From Ponticaulis sp. (GTDB lineage: Bacteria > Pseudomonadota > Alphaproteobacteria > Caulobacterales > Hyphomonadaceae): DNA of 64,000 bases. Position 1 is the first letter of the stretch, and each line of letters starts with the position of its first letter. The translations under genes and the position numbers were made by a program. The stretch lies in assembly GCA_002692725.1 (NCBI GenBank), contig NZLU01000025.1, forward strand, positions 62,001 through 126,000, given 5' to 3'. The notes beneath the pieces are model-generated. The model was not told where the DNA came from. It worked only from the letters and a program-made list of their open reading frames with translations, and made no database searches. Of the stretch, positions 45,108 through 54,834 are shown in pieces.

Positions 45108-45128
45108 TCAGGACCCCATGAATTCCGG

Positions 45129-45821
45129 CTATTCTGCCGCTGACGAGTCTTCTGATTCCGCTGATTCTGGCGAAGGCTCAATGCCCATGGCAGCGTCGAT
45201 TGCGGCCATCATGCCAGCCGGGTCCTGAGCTTCACGACCCATCCGCTCCCCATTGAGGAAGAGAGATGGCGTTGCGTTCACACCCATGGCAAGGCCACCC
45301 TGAACAAATTCATCAATGGTATCATAGAGTTCTTCATCACGCGTGCAGACCTGAAACTCCTGTTCTGACAGGCCATGCTTGGACGCAATGGCCATCAGAT
45401 ACGCTTCTACAGATCGTGTGCGCGCGGCCTGAATCATCTTGTCCTGGCTCTCGAACAGCTCACCAATCACGTCGAAATATTTGTCTTCACCGGCGCACCT
45501 GGCGATCATGAAGCCTGCAATGGCGACATCCTGAGGCGGTGTCGGGAATTCGCGGAAGATGAATTTCACATCGCCGGCGTCGATCCGTTCCTTCAGCGCA
45601 GGTTCCACCGTATTGTGGAAAGTTGCGCAGTGCGAACAGGTGACGGACGCATATTCGATGATCGTCACGGGGGCATCATCCCGGCCCATGGACATATCGC
45701 CATATGCTGTGCCCTCTACAGAGGCGCCCGAAGAGCTGCCGCCGCCTCCGCTGTTGCCAGATCCACACGCGGCAAGAGATACAGTGGCCAGCGCCGAGAA
45801 AACCAGTGTCGAAAATTTCAT
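45129..45821 (-). CDS. DsbA-like thiol oxidoreductase lipoprotein
   Basis: I use the ATG at 45821 because CGGAAG precedes it and the product then has a proper signal (MKFSTLVFSALATVSLAAC, lipobox at LAAC); a longer start at 45842 is possible. The mature 230-residue protein has a glycine/serine linker and then VTCSHCATFH, the C-S-H-C redox motif. The cis-proline region is MGVNATPSLFLNGERM. It is expected to act in the periplasm, anchored by lipid, in disulfide formation. It lies immediately upstream of smc in the reverse-strand block. Confidence 0.88.
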   Translation of the reverse strand: MKFSTLVFSALATVSLAACGSGNSGGGGSSSGASVEGTAYGDMSMGRDDAPVTIIEYASVTCSHCATFHNTVEPALKERIDAGDVKFIFREFPTPPQDVAIAGFMIARCAGEDKYFDVIGELFESQDKMIQAARTRSVEAYLMAIASKHGLSEQEFQVCTRDEELYDTIDEFVQGGLAMGVNATPSLFLNGERMGREAQDPAGMMAAIDAAMGIEPSPESAESEDSSAAE

Positions 45822-45867
45822 AACAGACTTCCGTTCAGACATTCGGATTGGGCGCTCATAAGCGCAT

Positions 45868-46431
45868 TCAGCGATTATGTGTATATATGGCTTCGCCGAA
45901 CGCCAACAGAGCGGCGGCTAATTTCGGATTTTTAATGTGCTTCAACTCGTTCGTGATCGCTTCGCGTTCCTGGATGGTGAGTGGTCTGGCGGCAGGTTTG
46001 CCATCAGCAGGGCGTGTCGAGACTTTCTGCTTCAGCTTTATGTCGACGATCTTTCCGCCAATCGCCATGGAGAGGTGCTGTTTCAGAAACTCGCCCTGAT
46101 GCTGGAATAGTGGCGAGGCGGCGGGAAGAATTTCCAGTGTAAGAATGCGCGCCTCTGCCGGACCGCTGAGCTTGATCGGTGTTGAGAGTTTTGCCAGGCG
46201 CTCGCCAGCCAGTTCCGTCCAGCGGCGCTTGAGGTGCGGCAGGCCGGGTGTGCCCTTGCCTTCAAACTTGCGAACCAGAGGCGCGATTTTTGAGTGAAGG
46301 CGTTGCCCGGCAGGCATGACGGGTTTGGCGCGGTGTCTGGACAGCCTTGCCAGCGCCTCGGATTCGTCGAAGGCGTTGAGAGGCTTAGGTTCAGGAGCAT
46401 CGGGCTGTCTGGACATGGTAAATTGTCTCAT
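45868..46431 (-). CDS. DUF721 (DciA-like) protein
   Basis: I choose the methionine at 46431 (187 residues); a longer frame to 46494 overlaps the start of mutY on the other strand, and a further ATG at 46416 is possible. The region KRRWTELAGERLAKLSTPIK is the conserved W-x-x-x-V/A-G motif of DUF721. Some members (DciA) are replicative helicase loaders or partners. The C-terminal half is longer than in minimal DciA. Function here is inferred. Confidence 0.7.
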   Translation of the reverse strand: MRQFTMSRQPDAPEPKPLNAFDESEALARLSRHRAKPVMPAGQRLHSKIAPLVRKFEGKGTPGLPHLKRRWTELAGERLAKLSTPIKLSGPAEARILTLEILPAASPLFQHQGEFLKQHLSMAIGGKIVDIKLKQKVSTRPADGKPAARPLTIQEREAITNELKHIKNPKLAAALLAFGEAIYTHNR

Positions 46432-46475
46432 GGCAGAGCTGGCAAATTCAAGCAGAAAGAGCGTTCCTTTCACAA

Positions 46476-47540
46476 ATGCTGGAAACTTATCCACATACTG
46501 AGTCGTTCAGTTCGCAAATTTTGCACTGGTATGATGAGCACGCACGCGACTTACCCTGGCGCGTGTCACCAGAACTGCGGAAGTCCGGGATGAAACCGGA
46601 CCCGTATCGTGTCTGGCTCTCCGAAATCATGCTGCAGCAAACGACTATACCTCACGCAACGCGCTATTTCCTCGAGTTTACGCGCCGCTGGCGCAATGTG
46701 CATGAGCTGGCGGCGGCTGACCGTGATGAGATCATGGCGGCCTGGGCGGGGCTTGGCTATTATTCGCGGGCGCGCAATCTTCATGCCTGCGCGCAGCTGG
46801 TCTCAGAGATGGGAGGGTTTCCCGAAGCCGCGCAAGATTTACAGAAATTGCCGGGGATTGGACCCTATACATCCGGGGCGATCGCGGCGATTGCCTTTGA
46901 TGAGCCCGTCGCGGCAGTCGATGGCAATGTCGAACGTGTGGTGACGCGGTTTCACGCGATTGCTGCACCGCTACCGAGTATCAAAAAGGATATCAAAGCG
47001 ATCGTCGAGGAATGGGTGCCGCGTGATCGGCCGGGCGATTTTGCTCAGGCCATGATGGATCTTGGCGCAACAATCTGCACACCGAGATCACCTAGCTGCA
47101 TGACATGTCCGGTGGCCGAGGCGTGCGTGGCGAGACTTAAGGATACGCAGGGAAGTTTTCCCGTGAAAGCGGCCAAAACACAGAAGCCAAAAAGAAGAGG
47201 CACGGCCTATATTGTTGTCCGGGATGGTAGATTGCTGGCCGAAAAGCGTCCGGATACAGGATTGCTTGCGGGTATGCTGGGGCTGCCAACAACGGAATGG
47301 ACAACAAATTCAGATAAGTTGGCCAGTGATCCGGCAAGTGGCACGCCGATTGGATCGATCCAGCACGTGTTCACGCATTTCAGCCTGACGCTAGATGCCG
47401 TTATCGCGGACGATGCGGACGTTCAGAACCCTGTATGGGTTCCGATCAAAGATTGGAAGAAGGCTGGTTTCCCCAGCGTGTTTCAGAAAATCATCGGTCT
47501 TTATCTGAAAACCGAAGACGAGGATCCGAAACTGATTTAG
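46476..47540 (+). CDS. mutY: A/G-specific adenine DNA glycosylase
   Basis: Removes adenine opposite 8-oxoguanine. The 354-residue protein has LPWRVSPELRKSGMKPDPYR, SEIMLQQTT and the helix-hairpin-helix LPGIGPYTSGAIAAIAF followed by the catalytic aspartate in AVDGNVERV. The [4Fe-4S] cluster is bound by CTPRSPSCMTCPVAEAC. A C-terminal NUDIX-like domain (about 235-345) recognises the damaged base. ATG 46476 starts divergently from the DUF721 gene with little space. It overlaps the stop of the convergent small gene by four bases. Confidence 0.95.
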   Translation: MLETYPHTESFSSQILHWYDEHARDLPWRVSPELRKSGMKPDPYRVWLSEIMLQQTTIPHATRYFLEFTRRWRNVHELAAADRDEIMAAWAGLGYYSRARNLHACAQLVSEMGGFPEAAQDLQKLPGIGPYTSGAIAAIAFDEPVAAVDGNVERVVTRFHAIAAPLPSIKKDIKAIVEEWVPRDRPGDFAQAMMDLGATICTPRSPSCMTCPVAEACVARLKDTQGSFPVKAAKTQKPKRRGTAYIVVRDGRLLAEKRPDTGLLAGMLGLPTTEWTTNSDKLASDPASGTPIGSIQHVFTHFSLTLDAVIADDADVQNPVWVPIKDWKKAGFPSVFQKIIGLYLKTEDEDPKLI

Positions 47541-47737
47541 CCGTTCTGAAGTTCGGCTTTGACCTGTTCGTTATGGGTCTCTGCAAGTTCCCATATTTCT
47601 TCAAAGGTCAGAGTGCCATCTGCGGCGATGACATAGTCGCCTTTTTCATCACCGATCAGAGTATAGGCTCCGTCGGGATCCTCAGCGTCGGATTCGTACC
47701 AATAATCCAGCGCATACAAGTTTATAAGCCGTGTCAT
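47537..47737 (-). CDS. Small acidic conserved-looking protein
   Basis: A 66-residue protein from ATG 47737 with GGAGG just upstream. The sequence MTRLINLYALDYWYESDAED ends ...EEIWELAETHNEQVKAELQ. It is acidic, with two aromatic-rich segments, and no family is recognised. It overlaps the stop of mutY by four bases (convergent) and lies downstream of ccrM but may have its own promoter. Confidence 0.55.
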   Translation of the reverse strand: MTRLINLYALDYWYESDAEDPDGAYTLIGDEKGDYVIAADGTLTFEEIWELAETHNEQVKAELQNG

Positions 47738-47811
47738 GGGCCCTCCGTGTCAAACCGAATCGGCATCACCCTTCCAGCTATACACAAAGGTAAGCGTCAA
47801 AAAGCGATTGT

Positions 47812-48957
<1,146 letters not shown>

Positions 48958-48964
48958 TTACCAC

Positions 48965-49001
48965 GAATCAGACTTCGGCTGTCCGATTCTTTTTTTGAGT
49001 C
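48965..49001. promoter_or_regulatory. Cluster of three GANTC sites upstream of ccrM
   Basis: GAATC (48965-48969), GATTC (48985-48989) and GAGTC (48997-49001) fall within 37 bases, 71-107 bases before the ccrM start. In Caulobacter the ccrM promoter is known to contain CcrM sites whose methylation state controls its timing. The dense cluster suggests the same self-control here. Confidence 0.6.
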
Positions 49002-50136
49002 AAAAATTAAAAGAGGTTTGCCGACTATCTGGCTCCGGCTTGCGGAATAAATCGACTCTCAGCGGGGTTTTCGACTGGTCGTATCCAAGCCGTGCGGCGG
49101 CCTTGTGAAACCGGGAGGCGATCAGCTTTGCCATGGGACCTTCGCCTTTTTGACGTTTTTGCCAATCTGCATCATAGTCGAGGCCACCGCGCATTTCGCG
49201 CAATGTGTTGATCACGCGCTGGGCGCGGTCCGGGTAATGACGGATCAGCCATTCCTGGAATATATCTTTCAGATCATGAGGCAGACGCAAAAGGACATAA
49301 CCCGCCCGTTCGGCACCTGCATTACGTCCCGCCTCCAGCAGCGCTTCGATTTCCATATCGTTCAATCCTGGTATGAGCGGCGCGGTCATAATGGCTGTTG
49401 GAATGCCCGCTGAGCTGAGAGCTTCGATCGTTTTTAGCCGCAGGGCAGGGGATGCAGCGCGTGGCTCCATCTTTCGGGCGAGGTCTGGTTGAAGCGTTGT
49501 GAGAGAGATTGCGACGCGGGCGAGCCCCAGCTCCGCCATGGGTGCGAGCAGGTCTATGTCTCGACGGATCAGTCCTGACTTTGTGATCATGGTGACGGGG
49601 TGGTGAAACTCGGCCAGAACTTCAATCAGGCCTCTGGTCAGCCGCAAACGGCGCTCTTCAGGCTGATAGGCATCGGTATTCACTCCAAGCGCAATAGGGC
49701 TGGGAACATAATTACGCGATGACATTTCCTTTTTGAGAAGGCTGATCGCATTCTGTTTGAAATAGAGCTGGCGTTCGAAATCAACGCCCGCCGAATGTCC
49801 CAGATAGGCGTGAGACGGTCGGGCAAAGCAATAAATGCAGCCATGCTCACAGCCCCGATAGGGATTGATGGAGCGGTCAAAGGAGATATCCGGCGATTGA
49901 TTTCGCGTGATAATGCTCTTGGCGGTCTCTCTGTGCCAGCTGGCTTCGCTTGCCTTGTCGAGGCCATCGAAACCGTTCTCCCAGCCATCGTCGAATTCGC
50001 TGGTTTTATGAATTTCAAACCGACCGTCAGGATTCGACACAGCACCGCGTCCCTTTCGAGCCGCCCCCGGTGTCAGCGTGTTAAGGTCGCGGGCGTTGAT
50101 ACGGCCCGATCGTGGAAGTTTCTGTTCGGATCTCAT
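49000..50136 (-). CDS. Radical SAM protein (PA0069-type family)
   Basis: A 378-residue protein from ATG 50136; the track's TTG at 50154 adds six residues. The radical-SAM cluster motif is YRGCEHGCIYCFARPSHA (C-x3-C-x2-C). Further segments are INPYRGCE, SPIALGVNTDAYQPEERRLR (a strand followed by an E-x-x-x-R helix) and TMITKSGLIRRDIDLL. These match a widespread family with no firmly known reaction, related to spore photoproduct lyase-like proteins. It shares the 105-base region with the ccrM promoter downstream and is divergent from the response regulator. Confidence 0.85.
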   Translation of the reverse strand: MRSEQKLPRSGRINARDLNTLTPGAARKGRGAVSNPDGRFEIHKTSEFDDGWENGFDGLDKASEASWHRETAKSIITRNQSPDISFDRSINPYRGCEHGCIYCFARPSHAYLGHSAGVDFERQLYFKQNAISLLKKEMSSRNYVPSPIALGVNTDAYQPEERRLRLTRGLIEVLAEFHHPVTMITKSGLIRRDIDLLAPMAELGLARVAISLTTLQPDLARKMEPRAASPALRLKTIEALSSAGIPTAIMTAPLIPGLNDMEIEALLEAGRNAGAERAGYVLLRLPHDLKDIFQEWLIRHYPDRAQRVINTLREMRGGLDYDADWQKRQKGEGPMAKLIASRFHKAAARLGYDQSKTPLRVDLFRKPEPDSRQTSFNF

Positions 50137-50346
50137 GAATGGCAGGTTTAGCAAACGAATAGGAACAAAACAAGAACATATAATGTGAATTTGACACGAA
50201 ATTAAGTTGGGGACTCATTGAAGTAATCTGCAGTCTTAAAGGCAAATTGCCTCTGTTCGTTCACGGAAATTCAATCTGCTAAGTGTAGTGTGACGCCATA
50301 ATAATTTGGGAATTTGGCCACGCATCGTGGCGGGAGACGGGTTCCA

Positions 50347-51114
50347 GTGGCGCAAAAAGCACTGAACATTCTGATAATGGAAGATAGCCTGACACAGGCA
50401 AAATTTATTCGGCAAATGTTCGAGCATGAAGGCGCGAAGGTGGAAGTTATCACGACTGCGAAGGATCTTTCCTATTCGCCGCATCTGTTTGATCTGGACG
50501 TTGACGGCGCGCTGATCGATGTCCATCTCGGCGACGTTAACGGGCTGCAGCTGATTGATGCGCTGAAGCGGCGCTGGCCCAGCCTTTGCCTTGTCATGAT
50601 GACGGCAAATGACACGAACGATTTTTCCGTTTTGGCCGAAGCGCGCGAGCAGGGTGCGCATCTGGTCCTGAAAAAGCCGTTCGGGCGTTCGGATGTTGCT
50701 TCTGTGCTGGCCGATGTCCAGGCTATCAAGAAAACCGGCGAGCCCCGCAAGCACGTCGTGGTGATTGACGACAGTAAGGTGACCTGCAAGATCGCATCTC
50801 AGGTGCTTTCTGCCTATGGCTATCGGGTCTCTAGTTTTCAGACCGGAGAAGAGGCAATTAAGCGGCTAAGCTATGATCAGGTCGACGTTGTCCTGACCGA
50901 TATCAACATGCCGGGTATGTCCGGCCCTGAATTGATCTGTCTCATTCGGGATGTCTGGCGCAATGTTGGCATTGTCGGCATGTCAGCCGACGAAAAGGCG
51001 ATTTCGAAGTGTGGCGACACAGATGCTTTCGTTCCCAAGCCGTTCAGCCCTGAAGAATTGATTGCAGCTATCCGTAAAGCAGCGGCGATCGAGCATCATG
51101 AGCTGGAGTGCTGA
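50347..51114 (+). CDS. Two-receiver response regulator
   Basis: I use the GTG at 50347 (255 residues); the TTG at 50314 adds eleven unlikely residues. Two receiver domains follow each other with no output domain. The first has ILIMEDSLTQAKFI and GALIDVHLGD (phospho-acceptor Asp), MMTAND and LKKPFG. The second has VVVIDDSKVT, VVLTDINMPGMSG (Asp) and FVPKPFS. Such proteins act as phosphate shuttles or diguanylate-type scaffolds in cell-cycle or adaptation signalling. The target cannot be read. Its stop overlaps the convergent transferase by 19 bases. Confidence 0.88.
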   Translation: MAQKALNILIMEDSLTQAKFIRQMFEHEGAKVEVITTAKDLSYSPHLFDLDVDGALIDVHLGDVNGLQLIDALKRRWPSLCLVMMTANDTNDFSVLAEAREQGAHLVLKKPFGRSDVASVLADVQAIKKTGEPRKHVVVIDDSKVTCKIASQVLSAYGYRVSSFQTGEEAIKRLSYDQVDVVLTDINMPGMSGPELICLIRDVWRNVGIVGMSADEKAISKCGDTDAFVPKPFSPEELIAAIRKAAAIEHHELEC

Positions 51115-51698
51115 GACCGCCAGAAGGTGAGATCCTCTGACGTATCGAGGTCTGTCCGTTCGCTGAGCCGGCCGACTGACTGACCTTCGCAGTTTTTCAG
51201 AACATCAGACAGAGTGTGTTCGCTGGACCAGCGAACATTGTTGAAGGGCGCACGGCTGCCAACGCGTTTTCTGAGGCCGATCAGCCAGAAACCGCCATCA
51301 TTTGCCGGACCGATGACGGTGTCATGGCGTCTGAGCCCTTTGATGGCTGTCCAGATGTCTTGTGGTTTGAGGTCAGGCATATCTGTGCCGACGAACAGGA
51401 CATTTCCGGGTGGTGCGAGCTCATATGCGCGGCTCAAACGGTCGCCGAGGTCGCCATGGCCTTGCGGCAGTCGCGGAAGCTGCGAAGGCCAGAGTGGCTC
51501 GCGGGTTTCTGTCGCAAGGTCCGGCGCAACGCAAAGCGCCGTCTGCCAGCGAGCGTCGTCCACGGATTTCATAACGCGAGATGTCGACATGGCGTTCATA
51601 CGCGCCGCTTCGACCGGGCCGATCTCCCGCGCGAGGCGTGTTTTAGACAGGCCGATCCGGTTAGGTTTTGTGAAGACGAAAAGCGTGGTCAGTGGCAT
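51096..51698 (-). CDS. rSAM/selenodomain-associated transferase 1 (DUF2064 type)
   Basis: A 200-residue nucleotidyltransferase-like protein. I use the ATG at 51698; a TTG at 51707 overlaps the upstream stop. The N-terminus TLFVFTKPNRIGLSKTRLAR carries a sugar-nucleotide-binding-like P-x(4)-G-x-x-K-T-R-L-A. The strand VLFVGTDMPDLKPQDI holds the metal-binding D-x-P. The end is variable. Its partner (GT2, 51704) is fused or adjacent in most genomes. The biochemical role is not settled. Confidence 0.82.
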   Translation of the reverse strand: MPLTTLFVFTKPNRIGLSKTRLAREIGPVEAARMNAMSTSRVMKSVDDARWQTALCVAPDLATETREPLWPSQLPRLPQGHGDLGDRLSRAYELAPPGNVLFVGTDMPDLKPQDIWTAIKGLRRHDTVIGPANDGGFWLIGLRKRVGSRAPFNNVRWSSEHTLSDVLKNCEGQSVGRLSERTDLDTSEDLTFWRSQHSSS

Positions 51699-51703
51699 TT
51701 GGA

Positions 51704-52387
51704 TCAACGATATTTCTGAGCGAGTTTTTCAGGAGACGCGCCCAGCATATAGCGCGTGAGAAGCCAGGCATTGGCATAAGCACGCTTCCGCCAACCATCG
51801 CGTTCATACTTTTCGGCTGAGGTGAAGGCTCGAGCGGTGACGCCTGAGAGCCGGGATTTACCCAGGGCGCGGACGATGGCGACGTCTTCCATCAATGGCT
51901 GGTCAGGGAAGCCGCCGACGGCTTCGTATAACGAACGAGACAAGAATAATCCCTGATCGCCGTAAGGAAGACCAAACCACTTCGCCCGGCGATTGGCGCG
52001 GGCCTCAAGCCAGCGTGCCTCAGAGGCATCACTGCGATAGGCAAGCTGGAAATAGGCGGCGCGCTCTGGTGCGGCCTGCATGTGACCGATCAGTGCATCT
52101 GCCCAGTTCTGCTCCAGGAAACTATCAGCGTGAAGGAATAGCAGCCAGTCACCACGGGCATTCTCAGCACCTGCACGCAATTGCCGCCCCCGTCCGGAAG
52201 CGCCACAAATGACGCGCGCGCCCGCCTCATAGGCGTAGAGCACGGTTTTATCTGATGAGCCGCCATCGACGATCAGGAGCTCGCGAACAAGCCCCGTTTG
52301 CAGGCCCGGCGTGAGGCTCTGAAGACAAGAAATGAGGTCTTCACCGGCATTCAGAGTGGGAATGATGATGGACAAGGGGGCAGGCAT
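51704..52387 (-). CDS. rSAM/selenodomain-associated transferase 2 (GT2 family)
   Basis: A 227-residue GT-A glycosyltransferase from ATG 52387. LSIIIPTLNAGEDLISCL starts the fold, LLIVDGGSSDKT binds the nucleotide, and LLFLHADSFLEQNW carries a D-x-D-like metal site (H-A-D). GDQGLFLSRSLYEAVGGFPD is the acceptor motif (G-D-Q-G), with LMEDVAIVRAL next. This combination marks the TIGR04283-type. Partner 51096 overlaps or abuts its stop. The glycan made is unknown. Confidence 0.88.
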   Translation of the reverse strand: MPAPLSIIIPTLNAGEDLISCLQSLTPGLQTGLVRELLIVDGGSSDKTVLYAYEAGARVICGASGRGRQLRAGAENARGDWLLFLHADSFLEQNWADALIGHMQAAPERAAYFQLAYRSDASEARWLEARANRRAKWFGLPYGDQGLFLSRSLYEAVGGFPDQPLMEDVAIVRALGKSRLSGVTARAFTSAEKYERDGWRKRAYANAWLLTRYMLGASPEKLAQKYR

Positions 52388-52418
52388 CACCGTCTCCGGT
52401 TCTGACGATCAGACGTGC

Positions 52419-53285
52419 TCAGGGGCGCTTTTGGGGCGCGATCCCGAGCGTGTCGAGCGCAGATGAGATTGTCAGGAGATCAGCCCAGGCGCGTGCTTTT
52501 TCAGCGGGACGACGCAGTAAATAGGCCGGGTGAAGGATAGGGTAGAGTGGAATGGTCTCAGACTGACCGGGCAGAGCGAACTCAAATTTCTTGCCTCGCA
52601 GGCGCATAATGCCATCAGAGGTATCCAGGAGAGCCTTGGCCGAGACGGCGCCAGCCGCGATGATGAGCTTCGGTTTGATCAGGCTGATATGCTTGTCGAC
52701 GAAGGGACGACACAGAGCGAGCTCTTCGTCGCTTGGATTCCTGTTGCCCGGTGGTCGCCAGAAATTGACGTTGGTGATGTAGACATTTTCCTCGCGGGAG
52801 AGGCCAATGCTGGCGAGCATGCGGTCGAGCAATTGTCCGGCACGCCCGACAAAGGGTTTGCCCTGCATGTCCTCGTCCCGGCCCGGACCTTCGCCGATGA
52901 CCATGATATCGGCGTCGGCCTGACCATCGGCGATCACGGTGGTGTTGGCGGTTTCTTTCAGTTCGCAGCCGTCAAACCGGGTGAGCGCATCGCGCAATTG
53001 GTCGAGAGATTGGATGTTGGCTGCCAAGGCTTTTGCAGCTTCGAAGCCCGAGGGTTTGATGTTGCTACGGGCCGGTTGGGTAGCTGACGAAGCGGTCTGA
53101 GGTCCGGATGCGCCCGCCTGTGCCTTGTTCAGTGCGTTCAACATGCGCTGGAATTGCGCGCGATCGACTTGCACGCCAGCTCCTTCCCACCAATTGGTGA
53201 GCGCATCAAAATGCTTTTTCAAATTTGTCGTGTCCGGCTGCACGCGCCTTGCCTCTCGGGCTGAATATCTTGTCTGCAGTCTCAC
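52419..53285 (-). CDS. Uracil-DNA glycosylase (family 4/5-like)
   Basis: Excises uracil from DNA. The GTG at 53285 gives 288 residues; the true start is uncertain because a later GTG with GAGG nearby (about 53243) is plausible. The active-site segment is [18 protein letters not shown], followed by [16 protein letters not shown], and the second motif is the [20 protein letters not shown] near the C-terminus. An N-terminal 100 residues (proline/serine-rich linker) precede the domain. The first cysteine pair of the iron-sulfur type is reduced to one cysteine (DGCELKE). It lies by itself on the reverse strand. Confidence 0.85.
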   Translation of the reverse strand: MRLQTRYSAREARRVQPDTTNLKKHFDALTNWWEGAGVQVDRAQFQRMLNALNKAQAGASGPQTASSATQPARSNIKPSGFEAAKALAANIQSLDQLRDALTRFDGCELKETANTTVIADGQADADIMVIGEGPGRDEDMQGKPFVGRAGQLLDRMLASIGLSREENVYITNVNFWRPPGNRNPSDEELALCRPFVDKHISLIKPKLIIAAGAVSAKALLDTSDGIMRLRGKKFEFALPGQSETIPLYPILHPAYLLRRPAEKARAWADLLTISSALDTLGIAPQKRP

Positions 53286-53315
53286 CAGATGACGTGCAGA
53301 ATTGCAAATGACATT

Positions 53316-54449
53316 CTATAGCGGCGGCGTCATGGCAGCACTTGCGGACTTCTCTTTCGACCGGGCCGCCAGACGCGCCCTGAACCAGCGAATGAGCGGT
53401 GCTTCGAACAAATAATGCGTGAGTGCAGCGACCGTTACCGCGACCGTTATGCAGACGGTGACGAAAGCGACATTGTCGATCAGTCCGGAGTTTCCAAGGG
53501 AAAGCGTGCCCGGAATGTCTTCAAACACGCGGCGCGTAACGATGATCACGATCGGGTGGCAGAGGTATAGGGTGTAGGACCAATCCCCGAGGATTGAAGC
53601 TTCGGACAGCGGCTTATTGTTTCTGAACCTGTCCTGCAGGCCTGCAGCGCCATAAACAAGAAAGGTGCAGGGCAGAACGAGCAAGGCGACGCGCATGGGT
53701 CGGTCGTTCGAGAGGGTTTCTGGAGTTGATAGCAGCGCGACCACGGCGAAGCCGACCACACCGAGCCCAAACAGAATGGCGGGGAAGGGGCGTATCTCTC
53801 GCGTGAACAGCCAGCCTGCGACGGCGCCCGCGATGAATTCCAGCGTCATGCTGTGGACGGCGAGTTCCAGTACCCCGCTCGCAGAGGCGGACTGCAGGCC
53901 GAAAACTATGCCAGCCAGTGGTAAAAGTGCCCAGATCAGTAAGCCGGGAAGCCGCCAGGCTTTCGGTAGAACAAGCAGAAGGGCGAACACCAGATAAAAA
54001 TATTGTTCATGGATCAGCGTCCATCCGACATTCAAAAGCGGAAGCGGAAGTTGTGGGATGAGGAAGGCCGACTTCAAAAGTGCTTCAATGCCCGAAACCG
54101 AGTCGGGAAGTGACGACGGGTGCCACGGGACCCGAAAGATAATGAACATGAGCGCGCAATACGCGCCGAGAAAAAGCCACCAGGTCGGGTAAATACGCGC
54201 AAGCCGGGCAACCATGAATTTCGCGGCTGACGATGCGCCCGGATCCAGCCGTGTGGTGACATAGCTCATGACAAAGCCCGAGATCACGAAGAACAGATCG
54301 ACGCCTGCAAATCCGGCCGTTTCCACAAATGACGGCAGCAGCGACGACCCGTTATCGTGGAGAAGTTCTGTGCCCCGGATATGGGTCAGCATCACAAAAA
54401 AGGCGGCAACGAACCGAAGGATCTGAACGAGGCTGAGTCTGTTTTGCAT
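53316..54449 (-). CDS. OafA-like acyltransferase (acyltransferase 3 family)
   Basis: A 377-residue multi-pass membrane acyltransferase. LVQILRFVAAFFVMLTHIRG is the R-x-x-A...H start of the family and GVDLFFVISGFVMSYVTTRL the second signature. Ten membrane segments follow. It is a clear paralog of the gene at 36832-38016: the position of the signatures and C-terminal ends (L-F-E-x-P-x-x-x-x) match, but sequence has diverged. The two enzymes may acylate two positions or two surface polymers. Acceptor unknown. Confidence 0.9.
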   Translation of the reverse strand: MQNRLSLVQILRFVAAFFVMLTHIRGTELLHDNGSSLLPSFVETAGFAGVDLFFVISGFVMSYVTTRLDPGASSAAKFMVARLARIYPTWWLFLGAYCALMFIIFRVPWHPSSLPDSVSGIEALLKSAFLIPQLPLPLLNVGWTLIHEQYFYLVFALLLVLPKAWRLPGLLIWALLPLAGIVFGLQSASASGVLELAVHSMTLEFIAGAVAGWLFTREIRPFPAILFGLGVVGFAVVALLSTPETLSNDRPMRVALLVLPCTFLVYGAAGLQDRFRNNKPLSEASILGDWSYTLYLCHPIVIIVTRRVFEDIPGTLSLGNSGLIDNVAFVTVCITVAVTVAALTHYLFEAPLIRWFRARLAARSKEKSASAAMTPPL

Positions 54450-54834
54450 TGCTGGGGCTCGTCAGACAGAAGGTGTAAGATGGCGGATCAAGTTAGTTAT
54501 CGCCAGCCTGAGGGGGGCGCAAGTGAGCGGAAATTGAATCAGGTGCATGTGCAGCTTATTTCCGAATGAATTGATTTTCTGAACTTTTCTCAGGCATACC
54601 GAATTGAGAATTGAAGTGAAGGCTTCGCGTTTGTCTGGACAGTTTGGGCGCTGGCCGATGAATTCGAAAGTGCAGACTGCGTGACGACCCGACCTTATTC
54701 GCCCAATTCTTCAGAATGTGACGAAAAATGAGACATATCGGGTAAATTCCTTGGGTTTCAGGGGCATTGGGCTTTTGACAATCGGGCTGAACTGGACCAG
54801 AGAAACAATCCATAATTGACCGGGAGATTACAGA
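54450..54834. other. 385-base region before ETF-QO
   Basis: It holds the divergent promoters of the acyltransferase and of ETF-QO. A TTGACA occurs at 54775-54780 on the forward strand, but no good -10 is found at the usual distance, so I do not call it. No gene of credible composition is seen. Confidence 0.3.

Noticed and set aside
54775-54834. TTGACA as -35 promoter element for ETF-QO
   Set aside because: No acceptable -10 hexamer 16-18 bases downstream.
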